DNA from: Prosthecobacter debontii
Lineage (GTDB): Bacteria; Verrucomicrobiota; Verrucomicrobiia; Verrucomicrobiales; Akkermansiaceae
DNA length: 64,000 bases
Assembly (NCBI GenBank): GCA_945869465.1
Contig: CAMBPB010000004.1
Location: 1 to 64,000 of the forward strand
Direction of reading: 5' to 3'
The notes beneath the pieces are model-generated. The model saw only the letters and a list, made by a program, of their open reading frames with translations. It was not told the origin of the DNA and ran no database searches. Within the stretch, counting starts at the first letter, position 1; every line of letters begins with the position of its first letter. Positions 9,344-18,635 of this stretch are shown here, one piece after another. Made by a program: the position numbers and the translations under genes.

Positions 9344-10141
9344 ATGAAATCCCAAACACTTCCCGTCAAACGCCGCCCGGTTACCAAAGGAATTTTCCGC
9401 CACCTGAGTGCCGTCACCCGCAACCGCAAACAACGCGTCGCCGCTACGGCGAATGCCGCGGATATGGAGGTTGAGGATGGTGGATCGAAAATCTCACGCG
9501 CACTAACCATCATCTTCCTCATCCACATCGTCGCCATTGGTTTGATTTTCGTCCACCAGCGGTTTCTGGATGGTCGTCCAACAGAAAGTGCGGAGGCTGT
9601 GGTCACCGGATCGGCGCAAGCCACACCCGCACAGTCCACGGCAGGCAGGCGCGCGGATCTGCCGCGTCTGTCGTCCGGTGAGAAACCATATATCGTTAGG
9701 GCAGGGGACAACTACGCCCGCATCGCCTCCGCCGAAGGGGTGGAGGAAGGCGATCTGCGCCTGATCAACAAACACGTGGATATCGGTCCCGGGCTGATCC
9801 TTAAAATCCCGCCCAAACGCATCATCGCTGTGGATCCGCCGGAAGTCACCGCCATCCGCGAGCAAACCCCGTCGGACCATGACCGGGGCCTGGTGGAAGC
9901 CGTGCCCGCGGATGGGAAAAGTGCGCCGCGGGCGCAAATGGTCCGCCCCAATGTGTCTCGCGAAGCATCGGACCTAACGAGCGAAGCCGGCGGGAAATCC
10001 TATGTCGTGCAACCGGGCGACAGCGTCTGGCGGATTGCCAACCGATTCAAGGTGGGCCAGGAAACCCTCATGCGCGCCAACAGCATCAGCGACGCGCGCA
10101 AAATGAAAACCGGCATGAAACTTGTCATCCCGCAGTCGTAA
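9344..10141 (+). CDS. Membrane-anchored protein with two LysM domains
   Basis: 265 residues: a basic cytoplasmic N terminus, one membrane span at about 53-70 (ALTIIFLIHIVAIGLIFV), then two LysM peptidoglycan-binding modules at about 114-158 (KPYIVRAGDNYARIAS) and 217-264 (KSYVVQPGDSVWRIAN), joined by a low-complexity linker. No catalytic domain is present. It lies between murD and ftsW in the dcw operon, with 9 bp before it and 30 bp after it. I infer a scaffold that ties the divisome to nascent wall. It is not a standard dcw gene; its exact role is unknown. Confidence 0.85.
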   Translation: MKSQTLPVKRRPVTKGIFRHLSAVTRNRKQRVAATANAADMEVEDGGSKISRALTIIFLIHIVAIGLIFVHQRFLDGRPTESAEAVVTGSAQATPAQSTAGRRADLPRLSSGEKPYIVRAGDNYARIASAEGVEEGDLRLINKHVDIGPGLILKIPPKRIIAVDPPEVTAIREQTPSDHDRGLVEAVPADGKSAPRAQMVRPNVSREASDLTSEAGGKSYVVQPGDSVWRIANRFKVGQETLMRANSISDARKMKTGMKLVIPQS

Positions 10142-10171
10142 CAATTCAATTCTCAAACTTCAAACCGGCCA

Positions 10172-11320
10172 GTGACCCGCCATTGTTCCACCATCCTATG
10201 CGCCGCGGTTGCCGCGTTAGTCGCCCTCGGGCTGATCATGTTGGCAAGCACCAGCGCCTGGGTGAAGGGCATGGAGGCTCCCTATCACTTCCTCTCCCGG
10301 CAAACCATCATGGTGGTCGTCGGCCTGGTGGCGGCCGTGTTCGCCGCGCGCTGTCCGGTCGAGTATCTACGCAAGCTCACACCATGGATGTTCTTGGGGG
10401 CCTGCCTGCTGCTCGCCCTGTGTTATGTGCCGGGCGTCGCCGCGCCGGAACTCGGATCCAACCGCTGGATCAAAGCTCCCGTCGTGGGTCGGTTCCAACC
10501 ATCCGAACTGGCGAAAATCGTCATTGTCGTCTGCCTCGCGGCCTGGTTCGCCCGCTGGCAGACCGAAGTCCATACCTTTTGGCGCGGATTCATCGTGCCG
10601 GGCATGATCGCAGGCATCCCGATCGCCCTGATTGCCCTAGAGACCGATGTCGGTACGGCGCTGTCGCTCTCAGTGGCCGTGGGCGCGATCATGTTCTGCG
10701 TGGGAACCCGTCTGATCTATGCCCTGCCGAGTGCCATGACCGTGATTGCGGCGGCGGGTTGGTATATCTATCATGATGAAAACCGCTGGGGCCGCATCGA
10801 AGCGTGGCTCGATCTGGAAAATCCAATCCACCAGCTCGACCGCGGAATGCAGCAATGGCGGGCCTTGCTCGCCCTGGGCAATGGCGGGCCGTGGGGCGTG
10901 GGTCTTGGCAACGGCGTTGAAAAATTCGGAACGCTCACTTTCGCCCACATCGACTTTATTTTTCCGGTCGTGGGTGAGGAACTCGGCCTGCCGGTCACGC
11001 TCGGCGTGGTTCTGTGTTATGTGCTCATCGCGGTGACCGGCTGCGGCATCGCGCTACAGGCGAACAACGTTTTCAACCGCTGTGTGGCGCTCGGCCTGAC
11101 CTGTGTGATCGTGGTTCCAGCGATGGTCAACATCGGCGTGACCACTGCGGTGCTGCCGAATGACGGCCTTCCGCTGCCGTTTGTTAGCTACGGCGGCACC
11201 AGCCTGGTTTTCAGCTTAGCAGCGGTTGGAATGCTCGTGGGCATTCACCGCCGGTCCCACGCGTGCGTGACGCGGGAGTTCCCGCTGACCCGTCAAACCC
11301 GGCTTGCGGTGCGCCTGTGA
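10172..11320 (+). CDS. ftsW: FtsW/RodA-family septal glycosyltransferase
   Basis: 382 residues from a GTG at 10172, with about ten hydrophobic segments. SEDS-family signatures are GSNRWIKAPVVGRFQPSELAK, the conserved ALLALGNGG-type loop, and the C-terminal PLPFVSYGGTSLVF. It polymerises lipid II into glycan strands with its partner FtsI. Position at the end of a dcw cluster containing ftsI favours FtsW over RodA. A strong hairpin follows 6 bp after the stop, so the operon seems to end here without murG, murC, ftsQ, ftsA or ftsZ. Confidence 0.92.
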   Translation: MTRHCSTILCAAVAALVALGLIMLASTSAWVKGMEAPYHFLSRQTIMVVVGLVAAVFAARCPVEYLRKLTPWMFLGACLLLALCYVPGVAAPELGSNRWIKAPVVGRFQPSELAKIVIVVCLAAWFARWQTEVHTFWRGFIVPGMIAGIPIALIALETDVGTALSLSVAVGAIMFCVGTRLIYALPSAMTVIAAAGWYIYHDENRWGRIEAWLDLENPIHQLDRGMQQWRALLALGNGGPWGVGLGNGVEKFGTLTFAHIDFIFPVVGEELGLPVTLGVVLCYVLIAVTGCGIALQANNVFNRCVALGLTCVIVVPAMVNIGVTTAVLPNDGLPLPFVSYGGTSLVFSLAAVGMLVGIHRRSHACVTREFPLTRQTRLAVRL

Positions 11321-11326
11321 AATCAT

Positions 11327-11357
11327 ACCGGAGCCCGCTCGTTGAGCGGGCTCCGGT
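11327..11357 (+). terminator. Terminator hairpin after ftsW
   Basis: A perfect 14-bp stem ACCGGAGCCCGCTC / GAGCGGGCTCCGGT encloses a 3-nt loop. The tail is GT-rich (ggtttggtttggtgtt) rather than a pure T run. It lies between convergent ftsW and purN and may stop transcription from both sides. Nothing else recognisable is seen in 11358-11483. Confidence 0.75.
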
Positions 11358-11483
11358 GGTTTGGTTTGGTGTTACCTACGGCCGCAGACAACCCTGGGGC
11401 GGTAGACCGGTCTGCGACAGTGGTCGTAGCGGACGAAATACCGTTCCTTATAGATAGGTGTTCCGCAACAGCGGTGGATAATG

Positions 11484-12074
11484 TTAGAGGCTCGGGGCCG
11501 GGGCAAGGCCGGCCGCGATCCTGAGGATCGCGGCGGGGTAGAGCCGGTGTTCCGCGACCTGGATCCGGGCATGCAGGGATTGGGGCGTGTCACCGGGAAG
11601 AACCGGCACGCGTTCCTGCAAAATGACCGGGCCGGTATCCATGCCTTCATCCACGAAATGAACGGTGCATCCGGTTTCAGGCACGCCCGCATCCAGCGCC
11701 TGTTTCCACGATTCCAGACCGGGGAACGCCGGAAGCAGCGCCGGGTGAATGTTGAGAATGCGGTTCGGATACCCATCCAACAGCGGGCGTTTCACCAGCC
11801 GCATGAAACCTGCTAGACAGACGAGTTCCACGCCGGCGGCCTTCAGGCGGCCGGCGGTTTCCGCCTGCGCCTCCTCGGGGAATTTCGTGCGAAAGCCGCG
11901 GCAGTCGATCACTCCGGTGGCGATTCCGCGGCCGCGCGCGCGTTCGAGAATGATCGCGTGCGGATTGTCCGAGAGCACGAGTGCGATGCGCGCGTCAAGC
12001 GTCCCCGCGTCAATCGCGTCGAGGATCGCCTGCATGTTGGATCCGGAACCTGAGCCGAGAATGCCGAGCACCAT
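11484..12074 (-). CDS. purN: Phosphoribosylglycinamide formyltransferase PurN
   Basis: Folate-dependent GAR transformylase of purine synthesis. The start at 12074 ([17 protein letters not shown]) gives about 196 residues, the usual length; the track start at 12161 adds 29 non-conserved residues. Motifs are GSGSNMQAI (phosphate-binding loop), the active-site [12 protein letters not shown] (Asn and His) and [13 protein letters not shown] (Asp), all intact. It converges with ftsW and is divergent from the M29 peptidase gene. Confidence 0.93.
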   Translation of the reverse strand: MVLGILGSGSGSNMQAILDAIDAGTLDARIALVLSDNPHAIILERARGRGIATGVIDCRGFRTKFPEEAQAETAGRLKAAGVELVCLAGFMRLVKRPLLDGYPNRILNIHPALLPAFPGLESWKQALDAGVPETGCTVHFVDEGMDTGPVILQERVPVLPGDTPQSLHARIQVAEHRLYPAAILRIAAGLAPAPSL

Positions 12075-12104
12075 GCGCTTGGTGTACGCGCCCCACCGGC
12101 GCTG

Positions 12105-12146
12105 CCAAGCGCCAAGTTTTCCAAACGGTCGGGACTTGGCGCTTGG
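12105..12146. repeat. 13-bp inverted repeat between divergent genes
   Basis: CCAAGCGCCAAGT (12105-12117) and its exact complement ACTTGGCGCTTGG (12134-12146) are separated by 16 nt in the 104-bp interval between purN and the M29 peptidase gene. It could be an operator, a transcript hairpin or a dispersed palindrome; nothing in the sequence decides this. Confidence 0.7.
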
Positions 12147-12178
12147 AATCACCTGAATCACTCGCTACGACGCAAGCC

Positions 12179-13279
12179 ATGCACGACGCACGCATCGACG
12201 CCCTCGCCCGCCAACTGGTCCGTTATTCCACCTCGCTCAAGAAGGGTGAAAAAGTTCTGCTGGATCTCCATGACGTGCCCGACTCAATCGGCCTCGCCTT
12301 GATTCGCGAGGTCCGCGCCAAGGGTGCCCTGCCGTTTCTACGGCTCCACCAGGGACGCCTGACCCGCGAAATGCTCAAGGGCGCGGGTGATGAGCAATAC
12401 ACGATTCTCGCGAAGCACCTGCTGGCGGAAATGAAGGACATGGATGCCTATATCGCTATTCGCGGCGGCCACAACATCGCCGAAACTTCCGACGTCCCGG
12501 CGGAAAAAATGAAACTCGCGATGAAGCACATGCGCCCGGTGATCGATTACCGGGTGAAAAAAACCAAGTGGTGCGTGTTGCGCTGGCCATCCCCCTCGAT
12601 GGCCCAGCAGGCCGGCATGAGCACCGAGGCGTTCGAGGATTTCTACTTCCGTGTTTGTCTGCTAGATTACAAGGCGCTTGTCCCGGCGATGACCGCCCTC
12701 AAGAAACTGATGGGACAAACGGACCGGGTGGAAATCACCGGTCCTGGCACCGATCTGAGATTTTCGATCAAAGGCATTCCCGCGTTGTTTTCCGGTGGAA
12801 ACTACAACATTCCGGACGGCGAGGTGTTCACCTCGCCGGTGCGCGATTCGGTGGAGGGATTCATCACCTACAACGCGCCGACGATCTATCAGGGGATTGC
12901 TTTCGATGGCATTCGCCTGGAGTTTTCCAAAGGCAGGGTCGTCAAGGCCGAGGCCGGCGCGAAAACCAAACAGATCAACCGGATCCTCGATAGCGACGAG
13001 GGCGCGCGTTACATCGGCGAGTTCGCCCTCGGCTTCAACCCGGAGATCCGCGAACCGATGCGCGACATTCTGTTTGATGAGAAAATCGCCGGCTCGTTCC
13101 ACTTCACACCTGGCCAGGCCTATGAGGAGGCGGACAACGGCAACCGCTCGCAGGTCCACTGGGACATGGTGAGCATCCAGCGCAAGGACTGGGGCGGCGG
13201 CGAGATCCGTTTCGATGGCAAGGTCATCCGCAAGGACGGCATCTTCCTTGCCAAGGCGCTGGAGAAGCTGAATGGCTGA
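12179..13279 (+). CDS. M29-family aminopeptidase
   Basis: 366 residues from ATG at 12179 ([14 protein letters not shown]); the track start at 11981 reads through purN antisense. It is related to the thermophilic metallo-aminopeptidases AmpS/PepS, two-metal cytoplasmic enzymes that remove N-terminal residues. Family marks include [28 protein letters not shown] (metal-binding Glu region), [12 protein letters not shown] and a C-terminal [22 protein letters not shown] stretch with the metal-ligand His residues. It is divergent from purN and probably monocistronic. Confidence 0.88.
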   Translation: MHDARIDALARQLVRYSTSLKKGEKVLLDLHDVPDSIGLALIREVRAKGALPFLRLHQGRLTREMLKGAGDEQYTILAKHLLAEMKDMDAYIAIRGGHNIAETSDVPAEKMKLAMKHMRPVIDYRVKKTKWCVLRWPSPSMAQQAGMSTEAFEDFYFRVCLLDYKALVPAMTALKKLMGQTDRVEITGPGTDLRFSIKGIPALFSGGNYNIPDGEVFTSPVRDSVEGFITYNAPTIYQGIAFDGIRLEFSKGRVVKAEAGAKTKQINRILDSDEGARYIGEFALGFNPEIREPMRDILFDEKIAGSFHFTPGQAYEEADNGNRSQVHWDMVSIQRKDWGGGEIRFDGKVIRKDGIFLAKALEKLNG

Positions 13280-13296
13280 GCGGTGAAGTAGTGGGG

Positions 13297-13956
13297 CTAT
13301 TCGCGAATGCCGCGATAGCGCAGGGGGATGAAGCCGGACGCGCTGAGCCTGGCGGTCTCGTGCTCGACCGCCCGGGTTTTGGAGTAGGGTGCCGCCTCGT
13401 AGAAAAGAGCGCGTTTCTTGTCCTCGTCGAGCCACTTCACGAAGAGAATGACGTGGCCGCCGGCGGAGTTCATCACGTCAGCGGGTTTGAGTTCCGCGGG
13501 TGATGCGAGGCGTTTGCAGATGCCGCCGAGCGTGGAGGTGGATTCGCGCTTTTTCAGCGCCCAGCAACGGGAAATGAAACCGGAACAGTCGATGCCGACA
13601 CATTCGCCACTGACGGCGTCGCCGCCCTTGCGGCGCTTCTCGGCGGAATAAACGTCACCCGCGGCGCGGCCTTTGCGCAGACCGGCGGAGAACGATTCCG
13701 GCGTGTCCCAGCCGCCCCATTTGTAAGCGACACCTGCATTCTCGCCCAGGGTCCAGCAGTCTTCATCAGGGCTGCCGTGGCGGCCTGCGCGATCAGGCGT
13801 GTGGATTTCGATGCCTGAGGAATCCTTGCCGTGGCGGACGAATCCGCATGGGACGTGATGCCAAAAGAAGCAGCGTTGGAGTGTATTGGTGTTGGCAAGG
13901 GTGCGTGTTTCATCCTGCGCCTGCCGCTGTGATGGAAGCGCGCTTTCCTTCGGAAT
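13297..13956 (-). CDS. NlpC/P60-family cell wall hydrolase, start unclear
   Basis: This gene is absent from the ORF track because its open frame (13297-13968) has no usable ATG, GTG or TTG near its 5' end. The translation contains ENAGVAYKWGGWD, GECVGIDCSGFISRCW with the catalytic Cys, and SAGGHVILFVKW with the catalytic His, the NlpC/P60 layout for enzymes that cut peptidoglycan stem peptides. It ends with PLRYRGIRE. The frame is the same as tadA and follows the tadA TGA directly. Possible starts are the ATT at 13956, or an ATG at 13913 in another frame (MKHAPL) if one indel is assumed. It may be a frameshifted gene or one using a rare start. Confidence 0.6.
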   Translation of the reverse strand: MPKESALPSQRQAQDETRTLANTNTLQRCFFWHHVPCGFVRHGKDSSGIEIHTPDRAGRHGSPDEDCWTLGENAGVAYKWGGWDTPESFSAGLRKGRAAGDVYSAEKRRKGGDAVSGECVGIDCSGFISRCWALKKRESTSTLGGICKRLASPAELKPADVMNSAGGHVILFVKWLDEDKKRALFYEAAPYSKTRAVEHETARLSASGFIPLRYRGIRE

Positions 13957-13968
13957 CCGTGCGGATCT

Positions 13969-14499
13969 TCACGACAACGTCGCGTCTGGCGGATCGCCCG
14001 CCCGGTCGGATTTTTTTCGCTCGCGCGCTTCGCGGAAAAAGCTTTGCAGCAGAAACAGGCATTCTTCGCCAAGCACGCCGGCGGTTACTTCGCAGCGGTG
14101 GTTGAGTGGCGGATTGGCGTCCAGCAGGTTGATCCAGCTCCCCGCGGCTCCGGCCTTGGGGTCCGGGCAACCGAATACCACGCGCTCCGGCCGGCAATGC
14201 ACGATCGCCCCGGCGCACATCGGGCACGGCTCCTTGGTGACGTAGAGCGTACACTTTTCAAGCCGCCAATCGCCCACTGACGTCTGCGCCGCCGTGAGCG
14301 CGAGCATTTCCGCATGGGCGGTGGCGTCCCTGAGAGTTTCCACCTGATTCCAAGCGCGGGAAATGATCCGCCCCTCGCGCACCACCACCGCGCCCACCGG
14401 CACCTCGCCGGCGGCATACGCCTTGCGCGCCTCACGCAACGCCTGGCCCATGAAGTAAACGTCGCTGTGCAAATCAATGATCGGTGCGCTGTCTTCCAC
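13969..14499 (-). CDS. tadA: tRNA-specific adenosine deaminase TadA
   Basis: Deaminates A34 to inosine in the tRNA-Arg(ACG) anticodon. The conserved region YFMGQALREARKAYAAGEVPVGAVVV is followed by HAEMLAL (zinc His and catalytic Glu) and PCPMCAGAI (two zinc Cys), then VVFGCPDPKAGAAGS. The track ORF starts at 14805, but its first ~100 residues are antisense to the pseudouridine synthase gene. The GTG at 14499 gives 176 residues and is preferred. The TGA is followed in the same frame by the NlpC/P60 gene. Confidence 0.87.
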   Translation of the reverse strand: MEDSAPIIDLHSDVYFMGQALREARKAYAAGEVPVGAVVVREGRIISRAWNQVETLRDATAHAEMLALTAAQTSVGDWRLEKCTLYVTKEPCPMCAGAIVHCRPERVVFGCPDPKAGAAGSWINLLDANPPLNHRCEVTAGVLGEECLFLLQSFFREARERKKSDRAGDPPDATLS

Positions 14500-14638
14500 G
14501 CCCGACGGGTAGCGGATGAAACCCGGCGATGCACGCCGATTTGTTCGGTGGCGTGGGATTGCAAAATGCCAGACTTTTTGACAGAATCTTCTTGCGGTTG
14601 CGGTTTTGGCGGGGGATGAGCGGGAACAACCGCGCGGG

Positions 14639-15565
14639 TCAGACTCTGGCGGGGATTGCCGCCTTCTCCACCCAAGGCGCGAATTCCGGCGGGATGGGTG
14701 CTTCAAACTGGTGGCGCCTGCCGGTGATCGGGTGATCGAAGGACAGGCGCCAGGCATGCAGCATGAGACGGCCGGTTTGTGCGGAAGTCCTGTCAGGCTT
14801 GCCATAGATTGGATCTCCGACGAGCGGAGCTCCCTTGTGATGCATGTGGACGCGGATCTGGTGGGTGCGGCCGGTGTGCAGGTGGCAGAGGACGAGTGCG
14901 GTGACGGAGGCGGCGTCGGTGGCGAGGATTTCGTAATCGGTGATGGCGGTTTTGCCGCCGGGCGGATTGACGACGGCCATTTTCTGGCGGTTCACCGGGT
15001 GGCGGCCGATGTGGGTGAAAACGGTGTCCTTGGCGGGCTTGGGGATGCCTTGGGTGACGGCGAGGTAGAGTTTTTCCATCGTGCTGCGCTCGGAAAACTG
15101 GGTGACGAGCGATTGGTGGGCGGCATTCGATTTGGCGACCACCAAACAGCCGGACGTGTCCTTGTCGAGGCGGTGGACGATGCCGGGTCGCTCGACGCCG
15201 CCGATGCCGGAAAGTTTGCCCCGGCAATGGTGGAGCAGGGCGTTGACCAGCGTGCCGTCCGGGTTGCCTGGCGCGGGGTGGACGACCATGCCGGGATCCT
15301 TGTTGAGGACCAGCAGGTCATCGTCCTCAAACAGAATCACCAGCGGGATCTCCTGCGGCGCGGCATTGAGCGGCACCGCCTCGGGAATGGCGATTTCGAT
15401 GAGATCGCCGGTTTTCACGGCATCGCGGGGTTTGGCGGGCTGATTGTTGACGACGATGAATTGCTCGCGAATCAGGACCTGGATACGCGAACGCGAAAGC
15501 TCCGGCACACGGGCGGCGAGAAACGCATCGAGGCGCTCGCCGGGAACATCGACACGAATTTTCAC
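14639..15565 (-). CDS. RluA/RluD-family pseudouridine synthase
   Basis: 308 residues. An N-terminal S4 RNA-binding domain (ERLDAFLAARVPELSRSRIQ, VVNNQPAKPRDAVKTGD) precedes the catalytic domain with GIVHRLDKDTSGCL (catalytic Asp) and HLHTGRTHQIRVHM. The S4 domain plus length suggests an RluD- or RluC-like enzyme modifying 23S rRNA uridines; the exact target cannot be told. A 139-bp interval without a clear gene separates it from tadA downstream. Confidence 0.92.
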   Translation of the reverse strand: MKIRVDVPGERLDAFLAARVPELSRSRIQVLIREQFIVVNNQPAKPRDAVKTGDLIEIAIPEAVPLNAAPQEIPLVILFEDDDLLVLNKDPGMVVHPAPGNPDGTLVNALLHHCRGKLSGIGGVERPGIVHRLDKDTSGCLVVAKSNAAHQSLVTQFSERSTMEKLYLAVTQGIPKPAKDTVFTHIGRHPVNRQKMAVVNPPGGKTAITDYEILATDAASVTALVLCHLHTGRTHQIRVHMHHKGAPLVGDPIYGKPDRTSAQTGRLMLHAWRLSFDHPITGRRHQFEAPIPPEFAPWVEKAAIPARV

Positions 15566-15638
15566 GGGCGGATTCTTGCCGGGGTGGAAGTTGCTGCAAG
15601 ATTCAAGTTGGCACCCCGGGCTGTCGTATCATTATTCT

Positions 15639-18608
15639 ATGCCCATGACCGATCGCTTGGAAACCATCGCCAACTGCCATTCGTGCGGGACGGCGATGGA
15701 CGTCTCGGCGGTGGCTCCGTTCACCAATGTCGAGTGCCCGGCCTGCGGCAAGCACACGCGGGTGAAGCGGGAATTCGGTCCCTACACGCTGGCCCGCCGC
15801 CACGCGATCGGCGGCATGAGCATGGTTTTTGTCGCGCATGACACCACGCTGGATCGTGAAGTGGCGCTTAAAATTCTCAGCGAGGCGTTTTCCGCGGACC
15901 AACGGCGGATCGCCTCGTTCGAGGAGGAGGCCCGGATCACCGCGTCGTTCAGCCACCCGAATGTCGTGCGGGTGCTGCGGACCGGGCGGGCGTTCGACCG
16001 GTTTTACATTGCGATGGAACTGGTGCCGGGCGGGCACTTCGAACACCAGATTCGTGAGCGCGGAAAAATCCCGGAGTTGGAGATGTTGCCGCTTGCCATC
16101 GAGGTGGCTCACGGCCTCAAAGCCGCCCACTCCGCCGGATTGATCCACCGCGACGTGAAACCCGGCAACATCCTGCTGGATGCCCAGGGGCATGCGAAAC
16201 TCGTCGATTTCGGCCTCGCCCTGGTGACCCACGGCGGCAAGGCCCAGGCCACCGAAATGTGGGCGACGCCCTACTACGTGCCGCCTGAGACGGTGGAGGG
16301 CTATGCCGAGGATTTCCGCTCGGACATCTATGCCTTTGGCGCCACCCTTTACCACGCGCTGGCGGGGAAACCGTCCTGCGGCGAGGAATCGATGGCCACC
16401 GACATTCTTCGCGAGGCCAAGAAAAAAGTGGTGCCGCTGAGCACCGCGGATCCGTCACTTTCCGCGGAGATCTGCCGCATCGTCGAGCGGGCGATGGCCT
16501 ACGATCCGAATGGCCGCTTTGGCTCCTACGACGAACTGATCGCCAGTCTCAGCTGGGTTCTGAACCATTTGAAATCCGGCTGCCCCGAAGGCACGGACAC
16601 CGCCGCCATACGCCGCGCGGGCAAAAAACGCCAGGAGCGGAGCATGATGGTCGCCGTGGTATTGGTGGGTGTGCTTGTCGCGACCACCGGGATTTGGTGG
16701 GTAACCCGAAAAATCACGGTGCAAATCGACAAACAACCCTCGGCCCTAACGACCACGCCGGCGGTGGCGACCGACACTTCGGCGGACATTGCCAAACGCT
16801 ACCGCGAAGCCCGGGCCGCGGTGAAAGCGAAAAATTTCGACCCGGCGGCGCGGGAATTCGCAGTGCTTCACCACAGCCCTGCCGCGCAGGAACCCTCCCG
16901 GACGTGGGCGGGGGTGGAAGCGGTCTTGGCCACCCTGTTGGACGGCCGATCATCCGATGCCCGCAAACTGGCATTGGCGACTGTGTCCCATGCCAAATCG
17001 TTGCCGGAAGCGGCCCGCGTCGACGACAAATTGATCGCCGCGCTCCAACAACTGGGGCAGTTTCCGCCACTCGTGGCAGCGGATCTTGCCTCTCCGGCCG
17101 CCGCGTCGCAGGCGGTGGTCGCCATGCTCGCCGGCCTCAAGAACTGGGAACAGGGAATGCTGGATCAGGCGGTCGTTTGTTTCTCCACCTTGGTTTCCGC
17201 CAAACTCTCGCAGGACGACCAATGGATCGCGATCTATCAAAGTTTGGCGAAGGACTATCTGGAAGACCACCAGCGGCTCTCCGCACCGATTTTCACCCAA
17301 GTCCCCGCCGACAAAGCGGGCTGTGAGGCCGCCATCGCCGAGTTGGATTTGGTACTCGTCACTTTGAAAACCCGTGGCCGCGCGAAATTCAATCTGCGGG
17401 CCTGGCAATTGGATCTCGCGAGACAGGCGAAGTTGATGGGCGGCTCCGCTAGGGTTGTTCCCTCCGGCCAGCCCATTCGGGCTCAGAGACCATCCCCGCA
17501 AGTGGCCGAAGTGCTCCCGAAGATTGCCGAGTTGGCACGCGACTTCCGGTTTGCGGAAACGATCACTTTCCTCAAGGCCCTTCCCGGAGATCCCCAAGAT
17601 TCAGCGCTGGTATCGCTGCTTGCCATGGCGGAGGCTTCCGCGGCGTTCCTGGCCGATATTGAGAATGACCTCGTCAAGGATCGGGTGGTCGAGGGCGCGC
17701 TCCCGCCCAAGGTTTTGCCAGATGCGGGGCTTCTCATCCATGTGGACCCTAAGGACGGCCTCGGTTTCCCGGAAGGGGCGACCCCCTATCGCCTCAAAGC
17801 CACCACGATCTCCGGCGTGAAATCGTTCACTGCCGTCGCGTGGATATTCCGGGAGGAGGGTTCTCATTCCGACGCCCGCATCTTCTCTAAATCAACGGGA
17901 ACCGACGAGGGAGCCCACGAGTTGATGCTCAGCCTCGCAAACGGCGGCAACCTGCGCGCCCGTTTGCGCACCGACGGAACGACCCGCACGGTGCTGGCGT
18001 CCAAGGTTTCCATCCCGCCCCGGCGTTGGACCCACGTCGCCCTGCGCTACGATGGAGCCGAACTTTCGATCTGGGTGGATGGGGTCCAAGCCGCCACCGG
18101 GGCACAATCCGGCCCGCCCGATTTCACCTCGGGCGTGGGTTTTGCCTTGGGCAACAACCCGGTGGAAGTCGGACAACGGCCATTCCAAGGGTCCATGCGC
18201 GACTTCCGGTTTTACGGGACGGCGATTTCCGCCGCACTGCTCACAAAGGCGGCCGAAAACGACCCGTCCGCACCAGCCATTGCTACTTTTCCACTCAAGT
18301 CCGGCGAGACGGTGGCCAAGGTTTCCATTGATTCCAATGGAATCATCAGCGCAAGCTCCGCCGCCGGCCAAACCAAGCCCTGCACCTGGGGCGATTTCAC
18401 CCCAGACGCCCTGATCGCCTTGCACCGCGTGTTCATGAAGAATGCGAAAACCGAAGCGGAAGGACTTCGCCGCCAGGCATGCGCCATCGGCTTCGACTGG
18501 CTGGCCGGAAACCGCGAACGCGCCCTTGCCGCCGCTTCCGTTCTCTCACAGAATAATCCGGCTTTCAAAAAACGCTGGGACGAAATTTCCGGCGGCCTGC
18601 CGAAGTGA
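15639..18608 (+). CDS. Membrane Ser/Thr protein kinase with zinc ribbon and LamG domain
   Basis: 989 residues from ATG at 15639 (the track start at 15444 is upstream antisense to the synthase gene). Order: an N-terminal CxxC...CxxC zinc-ribbon-like segment (CHSCG, CPACG, residues ~12-37), a PknB-like kinase domain with Lys78 in VALKIL, HRDVKPGN (catalytic Asp ~172) and DFGLA (~190), a membrane span at about 335-358, a long helical periplasmic region, and a LamG/concanavalin-like domain at about 715-875 (WTHVALRYDGAELSIWVDG). The glycine loop is degenerate (IGGMSMVFVA) but the catalytic residues are present. It likely senses an external ligand. Substrates are unknown. Confidence 0.88.
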   Translation: MPMTDRLETIANCHSCGTAMDVSAVAPFTNVECPACGKHTRVKREFGPYTLARRHAIGGMSMVFVAHDTTLDREVALKILSEAFSADQRRIASFEEEARITASFSHPNVVRVLRTGRAFDRFYIAMELVPGGHFEHQIRERGKIPELEMLPLAIEVAHGLKAAHSAGLIHRDVKPGNILLDAQGHAKLVDFGLALVTHGGKAQATEMWATPYYVPPETVEGYAEDFRSDIYAFGATLYHALAGKPSCGEESMATDILREAKKKVVPLSTADPSLSAEICRIVERAMAYDPNGRFGSYDELIASLSWVLNHLKSGCPEGTDTAAIRRAGKKRQERSMMVAVVLVGVLVATTGIWWVTRKITVQIDKQPSALTTTPAVATDTSADIAKRYREARAAVKAKNFDPAAREFAVLHHSPAAQEPSRTWAGVEAVLATLLDGRSSDARKLALATVSHAKSLPEAARVDDKLIAALQQLGQFPPLVAADLASPAAASQAVVAMLAGLKNWEQGMLDQAVVCFSTLVSAKLSQDDQWIAIYQSLAKDYLEDHQRLSAPIFTQVPADKAGCEAAIAELDLVLVTLKTRGRAKFNLRAWQLDLARQAKLMGGSARVVPSGQPIRAQRPSPQVAEVLPKIAELARDFRFAETITFLKALPGDPQDSALVSLLAMAEASAAFLADIENDLVKDRVVEGALPPKVLPDAGLLIHVDPKDGLGFPEGATPYRLKATTISGVKSFTAVAWIFREEGSHSDARIFSKSTGTDEGAHELMLSLANGGNLRARLRTDGTTRTVLASKVSIPPRRWTHVALRYDGAELSIWVDGVQAATGAQSGPPDFTSGVGFALGNNPVEVGQRPFQGSMRDFRFYGTAISAALLTKAAENDPSAPAIATFPLKSGETVAKVSIDSNGIISASSAAGQTKPCTWGDFTPDALIALHRVFMKNAKTEAEGLRRQACAIGFDWLAGNRERALAAASVLSQNNPAFKKRWDEISGGLPK

Positions 18609-18635
18609 CGGCGATGGCCGAAGCCGATCACCGGG

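Noticed and set aside
13554-14072. 172-residue minus-strand ORF starting MAKNACFCCK
   Set aside because: Wrong frame across tadA and the NlpC/P60 gene; the P60 motifs appear only in the neighbouring frame.
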